A stretch of DNA of 64,000 nt from Gp6-AA40 sp035711805 (GTDB taxonomy: Bacteria; Acidobacteriota; Vicinamibacteria; Vicinamibacterales; UBA2999), in NCBI GenBank assembly GCA_035711805.1, contig DASTBV010000147.1, forward strand, positions 62,001-126,000, in the 5' to 3' direction. Under the pieces are notes generated by a model, which made no database searches, was not told where the DNA came from, and saw only the letters and a list, made by a program, of their open reading frames with translations. Below, in pieces: positions 14,937 through 23,513 of the stretch. The first letter of the stretch is position 1. Each line of letters starts with the position of its first letter. A program made the position numbers and the translations under genes.

Positions 14937-15676
14937 TCCAGTTCGACGTCGTCACGATCTTCCCGCGGATGGTGCTCGCGGGACTGGCGGAGGGCGTAGT
15001 CAGCCGCGGAATCGTACGCGGGCTCATCGATCTTGCCGTGCACGATCTGCGGGATCACACCGCTGACCGGCACCGCAGCGTCGACGACGTGCCCTACGGC
15101 GGCGGGCCCGGGATGGTGATGAAGCCGGAGCCGCTGGCACGCGCGGTTGAGAACATCCGTGCCACGCGCGGGGCGCCGGACGCGGTGGTGCTGCTGACGC
15201 CGCAGGGGCGTCCGTTCCGGCAGTCAGAAGCGGAGCGGATGAGCCGGCTCTCGCATATCGTGCTGCTGTGCGGCCGATACGAGGGGATGGACGAGCGGGT
15301 GCGGGAGCTGGTCGCGACCGACGAACTGTCCATCGGCGACTACGTGCTCAGTGGCGGAGAGCTGCCGGCGCTGGTCGTCATCGACGCGATCAGCCGGCTG
15401 ATTCCAGGCGTGGTCGGCGATGAACAGTCGGTGGAGCAGGATTCGTTCGCCGGCGGGGTGCTCGATTACCCGCACTACACGCGGCCGGCCGAATTCGGCG
15501 GGCTGAAGGTGCCGGACGTGCTGCTGTCGGGGCATCACGCGGACGTCCGCCGGTGGCGCCGGAAGACGGCCCTGACGCGCACGCTCCAGCGGCGGCCGGA
15601 TTTGCTGAACGACGCGGCGCTGAACGATGAAGACCGTGCGCTGTTGGATGAGATCAAGACGGAAAGTAGCAAGTAA
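14933..15676 (+). CDS. trmD: tRNA (guanine-N1)-methyltransferase
   Basis: TrmD methylates G37 of tRNAs with G36 and prevents +1 frameshifting. The SPOUT knot motifs are visible: FDVVTIFPRM at the start, VDDVPYGGGPGMVMKPEPL, LLCGRYEGMDERV, and IGDYVLSGGELPALVVIDA. The length of 247 aa is standard. GTG start at 14933. The last residues (TESSK) and the TAA stop lie within the first words of the downstream word-repeat hairpin, so its exact C-terminus was probably set by that element. Confidence 0.96.
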   Translation: MIQFDVVTIFPRMVLAGLAEGVVSRGIVRGLIDLAVHDLRDHTADRHRSVDDVPYGGGPGMVMKPEPLARAVENIRATRGAPDAVVLLTPQGRPFRQSEAERMSRLSHIVLLCGRYEGMDERVRELVATDELSIGDYVLSGGELPALVVIDAISRLIPGVVGDEQSVEQDSFAGGVLDYPHYTRPAEFGGLKVPDVLLSGHHADVRRWRRKTALTRTLQRRPDLLNDAALNDEDRALLDEIKTESSK

Positions 15677-15754
15677 CAAGTTACAAGTGGCAAGTAAGTG
15701 AACAAGTGCTTGCCCACTTACTTGTAACTTGTGCCTTGGCAGTTGCAACTTGCA
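15663..15754 (+). repeat. Word-repeat hairpin (AAGTTAC type) between trmD and rplS
   Basis: The left arm (15663-15705) consists of heptads AAGTAGC, AAGTAAC, AAGTTAC, AAGTGGC and relatives. The right arm (15708-15754) carries complementary heptads (CTTGTAA, CTTGTGC, CAACTTG). The trmD stop TAA is inside the second word. The AGGAG that serves rplS begins where the right arm ends. Confidence 0.9.
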
Positions 15755-15766
15755 GGAGACGAGACA

Positions 15767-16111
15767 ATGAGTGCGATTGAGCTGGTCGAGAAGTCACAGC
15801 TGGCTGAGCGGCCTGCGATGAAATCCGGAGACACCGTGCGTGTCCACGTCAAGGTGCGCGAAGGCGACAAGGAACGCATCCAGATCTTCGAGGGGATCGT
15901 GATCGGGCTGCATCGCGGCGGCGCGCGTTCGTCGTTTACCGTGCGCAAGGTCTCCTTCGGACAGGGCGTGGAGCGCATCTTCCCGCTCCATTCGCCGACG
16001 ATCGCGAAAGTCGATCTCGTCCGCTCGGCCCGTGTCCGCCGCGCCAAGCTGTACTTCCTCCGCGAGCTGAAGGGGAAGGCCGCGAGGATGAAGGAGACCA
16101 AGAAGGCCTGA
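15767..16111 (+). CDS. rplS: 50S ribosomal protein L19
   Basis: A 114 aa protein with the L19 core: PAMKSGDTVRVHVKVREGDK, RIQIFEGIVIG, SFTVRKVSFGQGVERIFPLHSP and RRAKLYFLRELKGKAARM. L19 lies at the interface of the 30S and 50S subunits. The ATG at 15767 has a good AGGAG 8 bases upstream; the frame is open to 15731, but that part lies in the word-repeat element. It is followed 16 bases later by rnhB. Confidence 0.97.
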   Translation: MSAIELVEKSQLAERPAMKSGDTVRVHVKVREGDKERIQIFEGIVIGLHRGGARSSFTVRKVSFGQGVERIFPLHSPTIAKVDLVRSARVRRAKLYFLRELKGKAARMKETKKA

Positions 16112-16127
16112 GCCGGGGAGCACGTCC

Positions 16128-16778
16128 ATGGTTCGGGTACGAGCCATGCGGACCCTCGAGAACGCCATGCGGCGTTGGGGGTTCTATCGCGTTGCCGGGT
16201 GCGACGAAGTGGGACGCGGCTGCCTGGCCGGTCCCGTCGTCGCCGGTGCCGTGATCCTCGATCCGGACCGTTACATTCCCCGCCTTGCCGATTCGAAAAC
16301 CGTCACCGCGCTCGAGCGTGAACGTCTCTACGACCTGATTACGAGGAAGGCGCTGGCGTGGTCGGTGGCCGCGGTGCAGCCCGAGGAAATCGACGTGCTG
16401 AACATTCACCGCGCCTCGCTGGAGGCGATGCGCCGCGCGGTCATGGCGATTGCCCCGCTGCCCGACATGATCATCGTGGACGCGTTCCGCATTCCCGAAC
16501 TGCAGATCGCCCAGCGTGGCGTGCCGAAGGGTGACCGGCGATGTGCAGCGATCGCCGCCGCCTCGATCGTGGCCAAGGTCACGCGCGATCGCGAGATGCT
16601 GGTCCAGCATGCCAGCGATCCGCGTTATGGCTACGCCCATCACAAGGGATACGCCACGGCCGAGCATCTGGCCGCCGTCGCGCGCTACGGCTACTCGCCG
16701 CTGCACCGCCGATCGTTCAAACCGCAGAGCAGCCTGTTTGATACGATGGAGTTCCCACCCTCTGCTGAATTCGAGTGA
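16128..16778 (+). CDS. rnhB: Ribonuclease HII
   Basis: RNase HII cuts RNA-DNA hybrids and removes misincorporated ribonucleotides. The catalytic motif GCDEVGRGCLAGPVVAGAV is near residues 24-42 with the Asp-Glu pair. A third acidic residue lies in IIVDAFRIPEL, and the GDRRCAAIAAASIVAKVTRD and YGYAHHKGYATAEHL segments are typical. The length of 216 aa is normal. It starts at ATG 16128, 16 bases after rplS; rplS-rnhB is a conserved pair. Confidence 0.96.
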   Translation: MVRVRAMRTLENAMRRWGFYRVAGCDEVGRGCLAGPVVAGAVILDPDRYIPRLADSKTVTALERERLYDLITRKALAWSVAAVQPEEIDVLNIHRASLEAMRRAVMAIAPLPDMIIVDAFRIPELQIAQRGVPKGDRRCAAIAAASIVAKVTRDREMLVQHASDPRYGYAHHKGYATAEHLAAVARYGYSPLHRRSFKPQSSLFDTMEFPPSAEFE

Positions 16779-16822
16779 CGGCACGTCCCGTACCCGGCCG
16801 CGTGTCATGAGGGGCGTTCATC

Positions 16823-18778
16823 GTGTCGATTGATCGCGAAACAGCGCTTCGACAGGCAGAGAAGCTGCACCACGAGGGCAAGCTCGATCTTGCCATCGCT
16901 GCGTACGCGCGCCTGGTCGAGGCGCAGCCGCGTGACTGGAACACGATGAATACGCTCGGCGATTTATACCTGCGCGCCGGCGACGTGGAGCGCGGCGTCG
17001 CCCAGTTCGTGCAGATCGCGGATCACCTCTTCAGCGAGGGTTTCTTCCCCAAAGCCGCGGCGCTCTATAAGAAAACGCTGAAGGCGAAGCCGGACCACGA
17101 GCACACACTGCTGCGGCTCGCCGAGATCGCCGCCAGCCAGGAGCTGCTCGCTGATGCGCGGACGTACCTGCGCAAGCTCTGGGAGTTGCGCAGCGAACGC
17201 GGCGACGAACGGGGAGCCGCGGACTGTCTGGTCCGCCTGGCGACGCTCCCCCAGGCGGACACCGAGACGGTCCTGACGGCAGCACGAGTGTCGAGAGCGC
17301 TCGGTGATACCGAGCAGGCGGCCGCGCTGTTTCGCATGGCGGCGGCGGAGCTGCAGAAGGCCGGGCGCGACGGCGCCGCCCTGGACGCGCTGACGCAGGT
17401 CATGGCGCTTCAGCCCTCCGACACGGCGTTGCGACGCGACCTGGTGGGGCGGTATGTGACAGCAGGACAACTGGAGCGTGTCGGACAGCTGCTCGACGCG
17501 GAGACGGCGGGCAGCGAGCCCGACCTGCTGTTCGCACTCGGGCAGATCGAGCTGTCGAGGAAGGATGACGCAGCGGCGTGCGCAGCGCTGACGAGGTTTA
17601 TCACTGTCGCCACCGAACGTTCGGCAGATGTGCTGCGCCTCGCGGGAGAGCTCGGGCGCGCCGGAGACGCACAGCGTGCCTTCACGCTCAGTGAGATCGT
17701 GGTCGACGATGCCGTGCTGCGGAGCGACTGGGACAGGGCCATCGACGTGCTGCAGCAGTTCCTTGTCCACGGGCCGCACATACCGGCGCTGGTCAAGCTC
17801 GTGCAGGTTGCCGGCGATGCCGGGCACGAGGATGTGCTGCAGGAGTCGCGCGAGCGGCTGGCGGACGCGTACCTCGAAAACGGATCGGCGCCTGAAGCGC
17901 GTTACGTTGCCGAGCTGCTGTTCGAGGCCGCGCCGGAGTCGGCGGTGCATGCAGCGCGATTGCGCCGTGCGCTCGAAATGGCCGGTGTAGAGGACCCTGA
18001 TGCAGCCGTGCAGGCACTACGGGCACGCCTCGGCGCGGAACCGGCTGTCGCCGTCGCGCCGCCAGAGCCGGAGCTCGCGGTCGCCGTCGAGGAAATCGCC
18101 GTCGAGGAGATCGTCGAAATCGACGCTGACGTTGATACGCCTGCATTCACCATCAGCGCAGTTGACGACGATGTGCTCGACCTTGGCGCCGTACCGGACG
18201 TGCAACGCCCGGCGGAGGTGCTGCGCGTCAGCGAGGTGGCGAATCAGCCGGTGGAGATCGATCTCAGCGACGCCCTGTCCGCGCTCGGCGGGTCCGCCGC
18301 GGCTTCCGCTGCCGCCGGCCGGCCGGCCGCAGGGGCAAGTCTCGAAGCCATTTTCGAGGCGATGCGGCCGCGCGGCGCGGACTACCGGACGGTCGCCGAA
18401 GGCGCCGAGCTGTACGAACGCGGACTGCGGCGGCTCGAGGACGGGGAGATCCGCGATGGTCTCGCCGACCTCGCTGAGGCAGCGCGTGTACCCGCCTTCC
18501 GCTTTCCGGCCGCGTCACGCCTCGGGCGCGAGTACGTCGCCCGGGGACACGCCCACGCAGGTATCGAATGGCTGGAGCGGGCCGCGGAAATGCCCGCGCC
18601 GAGCCGGGATGCCGGGCTCGCGGTGCTGTACGACCTCGGCGTGGCGCTCAACGCCGTCGGCGAGAGCACACGGGCCCTGGCGGTGATGATGGAACTCGAA
18701 GCGGACGAGCCGAACTACCGCGACGTCCGGCAGCGGCTCCAGGTGCTGGCGCGCGCCGAGAAAGAGCGGCGCGGATGA
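16823..18778 (+). CDS. Large TPR-repeat protein of unknown function
   Basis: A 651 aa protein rich in tetratricopeptide-like helices. The N-terminal ~390 residues contain successive units (AIAAYARLVEAQPRDWNTMN, ALYKKTLKAKPDHEHTLLRL, and others). An acidic low-complexity linker covers about residues 405-485, with repeated VEEIA/VEEIVEID. A C-terminal TPR block (YERGLRRLEDGEIRDGLADL, then LYDLGVALNAVGESTRALAV) completes it. No signal peptide is visible, so it is probably cytoplasmic and scaffolding. GTG start at 16823. It overlaps the next small membrane protein gene by four bases. Confidence 0.8.
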   Translation: MSIDRETALRQAEKLHHEGKLDLAIAAYARLVEAQPRDWNTMNTLGDLYLRAGDVERGVAQFVQIADHLFSEGFFPKAAALYKKTLKAKPDHEHTLLRLAEIAASQELLADARTYLRKLWELRSERGDERGAADCLVRLATLPQADTETVLTAARVSRALGDTEQAAALFRMAAAELQKAGRDGAALDALTQVMALQPSDTALRRDLVGRYVTAGQLERVGQLLDAETAGSEPDLLFALGQIELSRKDDAAACAALTRFITVATERSADVLRLAGELGRAGDAQRAFTLSEIVVDDAVLRSDWDRAIDVLQQFLVHGPHIPALVKLVQVAGDAGHEDVLQESRERLADAYLENGSAPEARYVAELLFEAAPESAVHAARLRRALEMAGVEDPDAAVQALRARLGAEPAVAVAPPEPELAVAVEEIAVEEIVEIDADVDTPAFTISAVDDDVLDLGAVPDVQRPAEVLRVSEVANQPVEIDLSDALSALGGSAAASAAAGRPAAGASLEAIFEAMRPRGADYRTVAEGAELYERGLRRLEDGEIRDGLADLAEAARVPAFRFPAASRLGREYVARGHAHAGIEWLERAAEMPAPSRDAGLAVLYDLGVALNAVGESTRALAVMMELEADEPNYRDVRQRLQVLARAEKERRG

Positions 18779-19047
18779 TCCGGCTCCTCCTGATCATCTT
18801 CTTCCTCGAAGTCGGTCTCGTGCTGGCGGTGGCGCCGTGGTCGGCGTACTGGGAGCGGAACTATTTCGCGGGGCTGATCCCGGCGCTCCACGCCGTGATC
18901 ACCAACTCGTTTTTCCGCGGGGCCGTCTCCGGACTCGGCGTGGTCAACCTAGCCGCGGCGATCGCGGAGCTGCGGTCACTGGTCTCGGCTCGCCGCACGC
19001 ACCGGCAGGTCGTCCGGATCCACCAGGCGCCTGCCGTCGAGGAGTGA
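18775..19047 (+). CDS. Small membrane protein of unknown function
   Basis: A 90 aa protein with two predicted membrane helices: residues 3-20 (RLLLIIFFLEVGLVLAVAP) and about 48-66 (FFRGAVSGLGVVNLAAAIAEL). A basic tail follows (RRTHRQVVR). The ATG overlaps the TPR gene's stop (ATGA), so the two are translationally coupled and may act together. Upstream frame is a shadow of the TPR gene. I do not recognise a named family. Confidence 0.7.
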   Translation: MIRLLLIIFFLEVGLVLAVAPWSAYWERNYFAGLIPALHAVITNSFFRGAVSGLGVVNLAAAIAELRSLVSARRTHRQVVRIHQAPAVEE

Positions 19048-19054
19048 GGTCGGG

Positions 19055-19702
19055 ATGCGTCCCGTGATCTGCATGATCACGGACGGGCGGCTGGCCGCTG
19101 TCGCCGGTGCGGACGCGCTCGTCGAGCGTGTCGCGGCGGCTGCCCGCGCCGGCGTGGACCTCATTCAAATTCGTGAGCCTGCGGCTGACGATCGACTGCT
19201 GGCCGCGGTGGTCCGTGATTGCGTCGCGGCTGTGCGCGGAACGCCCGCGCGCGTGATCGTCAACGATCGGCTGGACGTCGCGCTGGCCGGCGGCGCCCAT
19301 GGCCTGCACCTGAAGAGCGCTTCATATGCGGCGGCGCGCGTTCGGCCCATCGTGCCGGACGGGTTCCTGCTCGGCCGATCCGTCCACAGCATGGATGAGG
19401 CGATCCGGGCCGGCGCCGGAGTCGACTACCTGATTTTCGGAACGGTGTTTCGAACACCTTCGAAGCCGGAATCGACGCCGGCGGGACCGGCGGCGCTCGC
19501 CGAGGTGGTTCGCACGACGCGGATACCCGTGCTTGCGGTCGGCGGAGTCACAGTCGAGACCGCCGGCCTGGTCGCCCGAACCGGAGCCGCCGGCGTCGCG
19601 GCGATCGGCCAGTTCGCCGATCGTGCGCCGGCTGCGCTGACGTCAGTCGTGGAATCGTTCACGCGTGCGTTTGACGGACCGCAAAACCGGACCCTAACAT
19701 GA
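19055..19702 (+). CDS. Thiamine phosphate synthase / TenI-like protein
   Basis: A 215 aa TIM-barrel protein of the ThiE/TenI family. Family features are LIQIREPAADD (QLRxK position), VIVNDRLDVAL, GLHLKSASYAA, LGRSVHSMDEA, YLIFGTVFRTPSKP and VLAVGGVT. The family's usual HLGQ is here HLKS, and the loop residue pattern differs from the second ThiE in the window (55626-56255), so this may be a TenI-type thiazole tautomerase or a divergent ThiE. Its neighbours are unrelated. It overlaps the next gene by four bases. Confidence 0.75.
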   Translation: MRPVICMITDGRLAAVAGADALVERVAAAARAGVDLIQIREPAADDRLLAAVVRDCVAAVRGTPARVIVNDRLDVALAGGAHGLHLKSASYAAARVRPIVPDGFLLGRSVHSMDEAIRAGAGVDYLIFGTVFRTPSKPESTPAGPAALAEVVRTTRIPVLAVGGVTVETAGLVARTGAAGVAAIGQFADRAPAALTSVVESFTRAFDGPQNRTLT

Positions 19703-20472
19703 CGAGTGTGGAAGGCACGCTTCGTACACCGCTCGTCGATTACTTCCGCCGCGGCGAGGCCCCGCTCGACGTCCGCATGCTCGCCGCGCGCGGGGTACTG
19801 GCGCCGCGCGCGCACGAACAGCTGGAGTTACTGGTCCTTCTGCTGAAGGACTCCGACGCCGACGTCTCGGCCGCGGCGGCGGCGACGCTGGAATCTATTC
19901 CGGTGGATGCCCTGGGCGCGTTTCTGGCCAGGGCCGACGTCAGCGCCGAACTGCGGTCGTTCTTTGCAGCCCGCGGTGTAAACGCGGCGGCCGCTCCGGC
20001 GCCGGGTGACGAGCCGCTGATCGACACCGCACCGGAACCGCCGGCGGCGCCGGAGAACGAAGACTCGCAGTCAACACTGCAGCGGATCGCGGCGATGACC
20101 GTCGCCCAGCGCATCGGCGTGGCGATGAAAGGCTCGCGCGAGGAACGGGCGATTCTGATTCGCGATCCCAACAAGATCGTCGCGGTGGCGGTGCTCGGCA
20201 GCCCGAAGATGACGGAGACGGAGATCGAAGGCATCGCCAAGATGGCCAGCATCTCCGACGAGATCCTGCGCATGATCGCCAATAACCGGGCGTGGACGAA
20301 GCGCTACGGGATCATCGCCGCGCTCGCCAGGAACCCGAAGACGCCGGTGGCGATTTCGATGAATCTGCTGGCACGGCTGACGGAAAAGGATCTGCGATCG
20401 ATTTCGGCGGACAGGAACGTCCCGGAAATACTGCGAATCACGGCACGGCAGAAGATCGTCTTGAACAAATAG
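19699..20472 (+). CDS. HEAT-like helical protein of unknown function
   Basis: A 257 aa, all-helical protein. An N-terminal helical repeat region (RMLAARGVLAPRAHEQLELL, then VSAAAAATLESIPVDALG) is joined by a Pro/Ala/Glu linker (about residues 95-117) to a C-terminal block with TVAQRIGVAMKGSREERAIL, AVLGSPKMTETEI and RNPKTPVAISMNLLARL. The C-terminal block resembles leucine-rich/HEAT-like repeats that appear in uncharacterised acidobacterial and deltaproteobacterial proteins. ATG start at 19699 overlapping the ThiE-like gene. It ends 2 bases before a convergent gene. Confidence 0.7.
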   Translation: MTSVEGTLRTPLVDYFRRGEAPLDVRMLAARGVLAPRAHEQLELLVLLLKDSDADVSAAAAATLESIPVDALGAFLARADVSAELRSFFAARGVNAAAAPAPGDEPLIDTAPEPPAAPENEDSQSTLQRIAAMTVAQRIGVAMKGSREERAILIRDPNKIVAVAVLGSPKMTETEIEGIAKMASISDEILRMIANNRAWTKRYGIIAALARNPKTPVAISMNLLARLTEKDLRSISADRNVPEILRITARQKIVLNK

Positions 20473-20474
20473 CG

Positions 20475-20792
20475 TCAGGGTTTCTTCGTCGCCCTCCGCT
20501 CCCTCCGTACTTTTTCACGTTTCCACTTTTCCACTTTTCCACTTTTCGCCCTCCCCCATTCGCGCGACATCTCGGCGAGGCCCTCCATGTAGACGTGCGC
20601 TTTGGCGCGGATGTCTTCATCGGGCAGCGATTTCAAAAGCTCGATCGCGTGGGCGAAGTCGTTGTCGATCGTCCGGCGGGACGTCTTGAAGTAGATCTGA
20701 CGGATTTCCGCCAGGGCGGATGCGGGATCCGGCCGGCCCGCAGTCATCGCCTTCAGCGGCACGAAGCCGGCCGGGCGGCGATCGTCAGCCAT
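20475..20792 (-). CDS. Small helical protein coupled to polX
   Basis: A 105 aa hypothetical protein starting 8 bases inside the 3' end of polX, which suggests translational coupling. The core (residues ~22-80) is helical (ASALAEIRQIYFKTSRRTID, then AIELLKSLPDEDIRAKAHVY). The C-terminal ~23 Lys/Arg/Glu-rich residues are encoded by a word-repeat array (20514-20547), so the tail may be an addition. No named family is recognised; a function near PolX is only a positional guess. Confidence 0.6.
   Translation of the reverse strand: MADDRRPAGFVPLKAMTAGRPDPASALAEIRQIYFKTSRRTIDNDFAHAIELLKSLPDEDIRAKAHVYMEGLAEMSREWGRAKSGKVEKWKREKVRRERRATKKP
20510..20547 (+). repeat. Tandem 8-base word array (TTTCCACT type), single arm
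   Basis: Three TTTCCACT words and degenerate flanks, with no inverted arm. It is read in the minus strand as the Lys/Trp/Glu-rich end of the small protein at 20475-20792. Confidence 0.8.
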
Positions 20793-22512
20793 GTGCGCCC
20801 TGGTTTCGCCGCAGCATCCCGCGCAGCTCGACGAGGCCCCTCGTATTCAGGATGTCGTCAGGAGAGGCCCAGGCCCGGCGCGCCATGTGTACGCCCCAGC
20901 GCAGGTTCGCCAGCGCCGCGACCGAGTGGGCGTCGGTCGAGACCACGAGCCGTACGCCGCGCTCACGCGCCAGCCGGGCGTGCGCGTCGCTCAGGTCGAG
21001 GCGTGCCGTCTGCGCGTTGATCTCGAGCGCCACGCCCAGGCGGGCCGCGGCGGCGGTCAGCAGGTCCATGTTCACGCGCGCCGGCTCCCGTCTGAGGAGC
21101 AGGCGGCCGGTCGGGTGCCCGAGCACATCGACCCATGGGCACTCGATCGCGCGCAGCAGCCGGTCGGTCATCTGCGGCTCTTCCTGTCCGAAATGTGAAT
21201 GGACCGAGGCCACCACCCAGTCGAGCTGCGCGAGGCAGTCGTGCGACAGGTCGAGTGTGCCGTCGGCGAGGATGTCGCACTCGATGCCGGCCAGCAGGGT
21301 GAGCCCTTCGTAGCGGCCGTTCAATGCCCGCACCCGCGCGGCGTGCTCCAGCGCGCGCGATTCGTTGAGGCCATTGGACATCGCCATGGCTTTACTGTGA
21401 TCGGTGATGGCGATGTACTCGTGGCCAAGCCGTTGGGCGGCCGCGGCCATGCTGTCCAGATCGTCGCGCCCATCCGTCGCGGTGGTGTGCATGTGCAGAT
21501 CGCCCCGCACGTCTTCGAGCGTGACGAGGCGGGGAAGGGCGCCGCGGCTTGCGGCCTCGATCTCGCCGCGGTTCTCTCGCAGTTCCGGCGCAACCCAGTC
21601 GAGCCCGAGTGCCTGGTAAATGCTCTCCTCCGAGTCGCCGGCGATGCGGCGGTCGTCCTCGACGCGATAGAGACCGTACTCGTTCAGCTTGAGCCCGCGC
21701 TGAACGGCGCGATCCCGGATCACGATGTTGTGCGCTTTCGAGCCGGTGAAATACTGCATCGCGGCACCGCGGCTTTCGGGCGGAACCAGCCGCAGGTCGG
21801 CCTGATAGCCGCCGTGCAGACGCACGCTCGACTTCGTGTCGCCGTGGCCGAGTACTCGCTCGACGCGCGGGTGCTGCAGCAGCATGTCCATGAGAACCGG
21901 TTCCCCGCCCACGGCGAGGATGTCGATGTCGCCGCACGTTTCGCAGCCGCGGCGCACGCTGCCGACCGGGATGAAGTCGACCGCCGGCGCGCGCTCGCGC
22001 AGGTAGGCAACGAGCTCGGCGGACACCGCCGCGGTATCGGCAAGCAGATGGCGGCCGGTGTCCTTCTCGCGGTCTTCGATCGCCTTCAGAATCAGCGCTT
22101 CCTTCTTCGGCCCCATGCCCTTCAGCGACCGCAGCCGGCCGTCGCGGGCGGCGGCCGCCAGCGCATCCATCGAGCTGATGTTCAGGGCCGAGTAGAGCAG
22201 CGCCACCGTCTTGGGGCCGACCCCCTGCAGGCGCAGCAGTTCGAGAATCGTCTTGGGAAATTCGGCCAGAAGTTCCTGGTGATAAGCGGAGGCTCCCGAG
22301 GCCGTCAGCTCACGGATCCGGCCAGCCAGGTCTTTCCCGATGCCGGGGATTTCGCGGAGCTGCTGATCCTCGAGGCGGGCCACCGCCTCGGGCCACGCGG
22401 CGATCGTCTCGCTCGCCGATCGATATGCGCGAATCTTGAATGCGTTCTCGCCTTTGATTTCGAGCAGGTCGGCGATTTCGCCGAGTACCTGCGCGACGGC
22501 TCGGTTATCCAC
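20785..22512 (-). CDS. polX: DNA polymerase X family protein with PHP domain
   Basis: A 575 aa PolX. Helix-hairpin-helix motifs are at residues 55-69 (IPGIGKDLAGRIREL), 95-107 and 130-142. The polymerase core has GSVRRGCETCGDIDILAVGG with the catalytic Asp195 and Asp197, and a third Asp in YQADLRLVPP. The C-terminal PHP domain has DLHMHTTATDGRDD, YIAITDHSK and VLGHPTGRLL. Bacterial PolX fills short gaps in DNA repair, and the PHP domain supplies 3'-5' exonuclease activity. It overlaps the GHMP kinase upstream by 8 bases and the small protein downstream. A second, degenerate PolX is at 35318-36607. Confidence 0.94.
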   Translation of the reverse strand: MDNRAVAQVLGEIADLLEIKGENAFKIRAYRSASETIAAWPEAVARLEDQQLREIPGIGKDLAGRIRELTASGASAYHQELLAEFPKTILELLRLQGVGPKTVALLYSALNISSMDALAAAARDGRLRSLKGMGPKKEALILKAIEDREKDTGRHLLADTAAVSAELVAYLRERAPAVDFIPVGSVRRGCETCGDIDILAVGGEPVLMDMLLQHPRVERVLGHGDTKSSVRLHGGYQADLRLVPPESRGAAMQYFTGSKAHNIVIRDRAVQRGLKLNEYGLYRVEDDRRIAGDSEESIYQALGLDWVAPELRENRGEIEAASRGALPRLVTLEDVRGDLHMHTTATDGRDDLDSMAAAAQRLGHEYIAITDHSKAMAMSNGLNESRALEHAARVRALNGRYEGLTLLAGIECDILADGTLDLSHDCLAQLDWVVASVHSHFGQEEPQMTDRLLRAIECPWVDVLGHPTGRLLLRREPARVNMDLLTAAAARLGVALEINAQTARLDLSDAHARLARERGVRLVVSTDAHSVAALANLRWGVHMARRAWASPDDILNTRGLVELRGMLRRNQGAHG

Positions 22513-23494
22513 GCACCAGCCCGTGCTGCTCGAAGGTGTAATCGAGGACGCTCGCTCCGCCGGAGGCGAGCGCCTCGGCGATCTCCGACCGGCGATCCGG
22601 CGGGCCGTAGCAGAACAGGCATCCGCCGCCTCCGGCCCCGCACACCTTCGCCGCCGTGGCGCCCGCCGTCGTTGCCCGCGCGATCAGCTGCTCGATCGCC
22701 GGGGTCGTCACGCCAGGCGCAAGCCGCTTGCGGTTTTGCCATTCCGCGGCGATGGCCGAGCCGACGCCGTCCCAGTCGCCACGGACCAGCGCGTCGCGCA
22801 TCACCGCGGCCGTGTCGCGAATCCGCTCGAAACAATCGAAGATGTGGCGATCGCCGTCAACGTGTTTCTTGGTGATTTCCCAGTTGTTGGTGCCCGAGTT
22901 GCGCGGTTCACCCGTGTAGCAGAGAACGATGCGGCGCTGCAGTTCCTTCAGGTCCACATCGAGCGGTACGCGGCGGACGCCGTCCACGTCGAGCTCGAGC
23001 GCCGCGAGGCCCCCGTAGAGCGCCGGGCGGTAATCCTGCAGTCCCGTCGGCACATTGATCGCTTGCGCCTCGATGTTCATGGCGATCTGCAGGAGTGCCT
23101 CGGGTTCGTAATGCACCCGGCGCCAGTCGGCCAGCGCCGCGCACACCGCCACATTCAGCGCCGAGGAGCCGGCGATGCCAGCCCCCGCCGGCGACTGGCT
23201 GTTCGTCGTCAGCGTGATCCCGTGCCCTTCGAAGAAGTGCACCAGCAGCGACAGCAGGCGCAGGCGCCGCTCGGTCCGGAGGTCCTGCCATCTGGCTGCC
23301 TCGACGGTCATCGACGTGTCGTCGGACTGGATGACGATGCGCTCGTCCGAGCGCGTGACGAGTCGAGCGCTGGCGCGCAGGCTGATCGCCGCGTTCAGCG
23401 TCTGCGCGCCGGGGTGGAACAGGTAGAGGGGCCAGATGTCGATCGTGCCGCCCGCGAGATCGATGCGTGTCGGGGCAGAAGTCGCGATGTTCAT
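22505..23494 (-). CDS. GHMP-family sugar kinase (HddA-like)
   Basis: A 329 aa GHMP kinase. The N-terminal motif is APTRIDLAGGTIDIWP, motif 2 is SPAGAGIAGSSALNVA (ATP-binding glycine loop), and motif 3 is VCGAGGGGCLFC near residue 287. The closest characterised type is D-glycero-D-manno-heptose 7-phosphate kinase (HddA), but no other heptose genes are nearby, so the substrate is open. The first gene of a kinase-polX-small protein run. TATAAT lies ten bases before ATG 23494 and no Shine-Dalgarno is visible. Confidence 0.85.
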   Translation of the reverse strand: MNIATSAPTRIDLAGGTIDIWPLYLFHPGAQTLNAAISLRASARLVTRSDERIVIQSDDTSMTVEAARWQDLRTERRLRLLSLLVHFFEGHGITLTTNSQSPAGAGIAGSSALNVAVCAALADWRRVHYEPEALLQIAMNIEAQAINVPTGLQDYRPALYGGLAALELDVDGVRRVPLDVDLKELQRRIVLCYTGEPRNSGTNNWEITKKHVDGDRHIFDCFERIRDTAAVMRDALVRGDWDGVGSAIAAEWQNRKRLAPGVTTPAIEQLIARATTAGATAAKVCGAGGGGCLFCYGPPDRRSEIAEALASGGASVLDYTFEQHGLVRG

Positions 23495-23503
23495 CGAATC
23501 GGC

Positions 23504-23509
23504 ATTATA
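23504..23509 (-). promoter_or_regulatory. -10 box for the GHMP kinase-polX operon
   Basis: TATAAT on the minus strand ends 9 bases from ATG 23494, implying a transcript beginning within a few bases of the start codon. No Shine-Dalgarno lies between them, which fits leaderless translation. The -35 region is weak. Confidence 0.45.
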
Positions 23510-23513
23510 GAAC

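Noticed and set aside
16717..16944. A small minus-strand gene between rnhB and the TPR gene.
   Set aside because: It overlaps both genes' coding ends, has no Shine-Dalgarno, and its product resembles no family.
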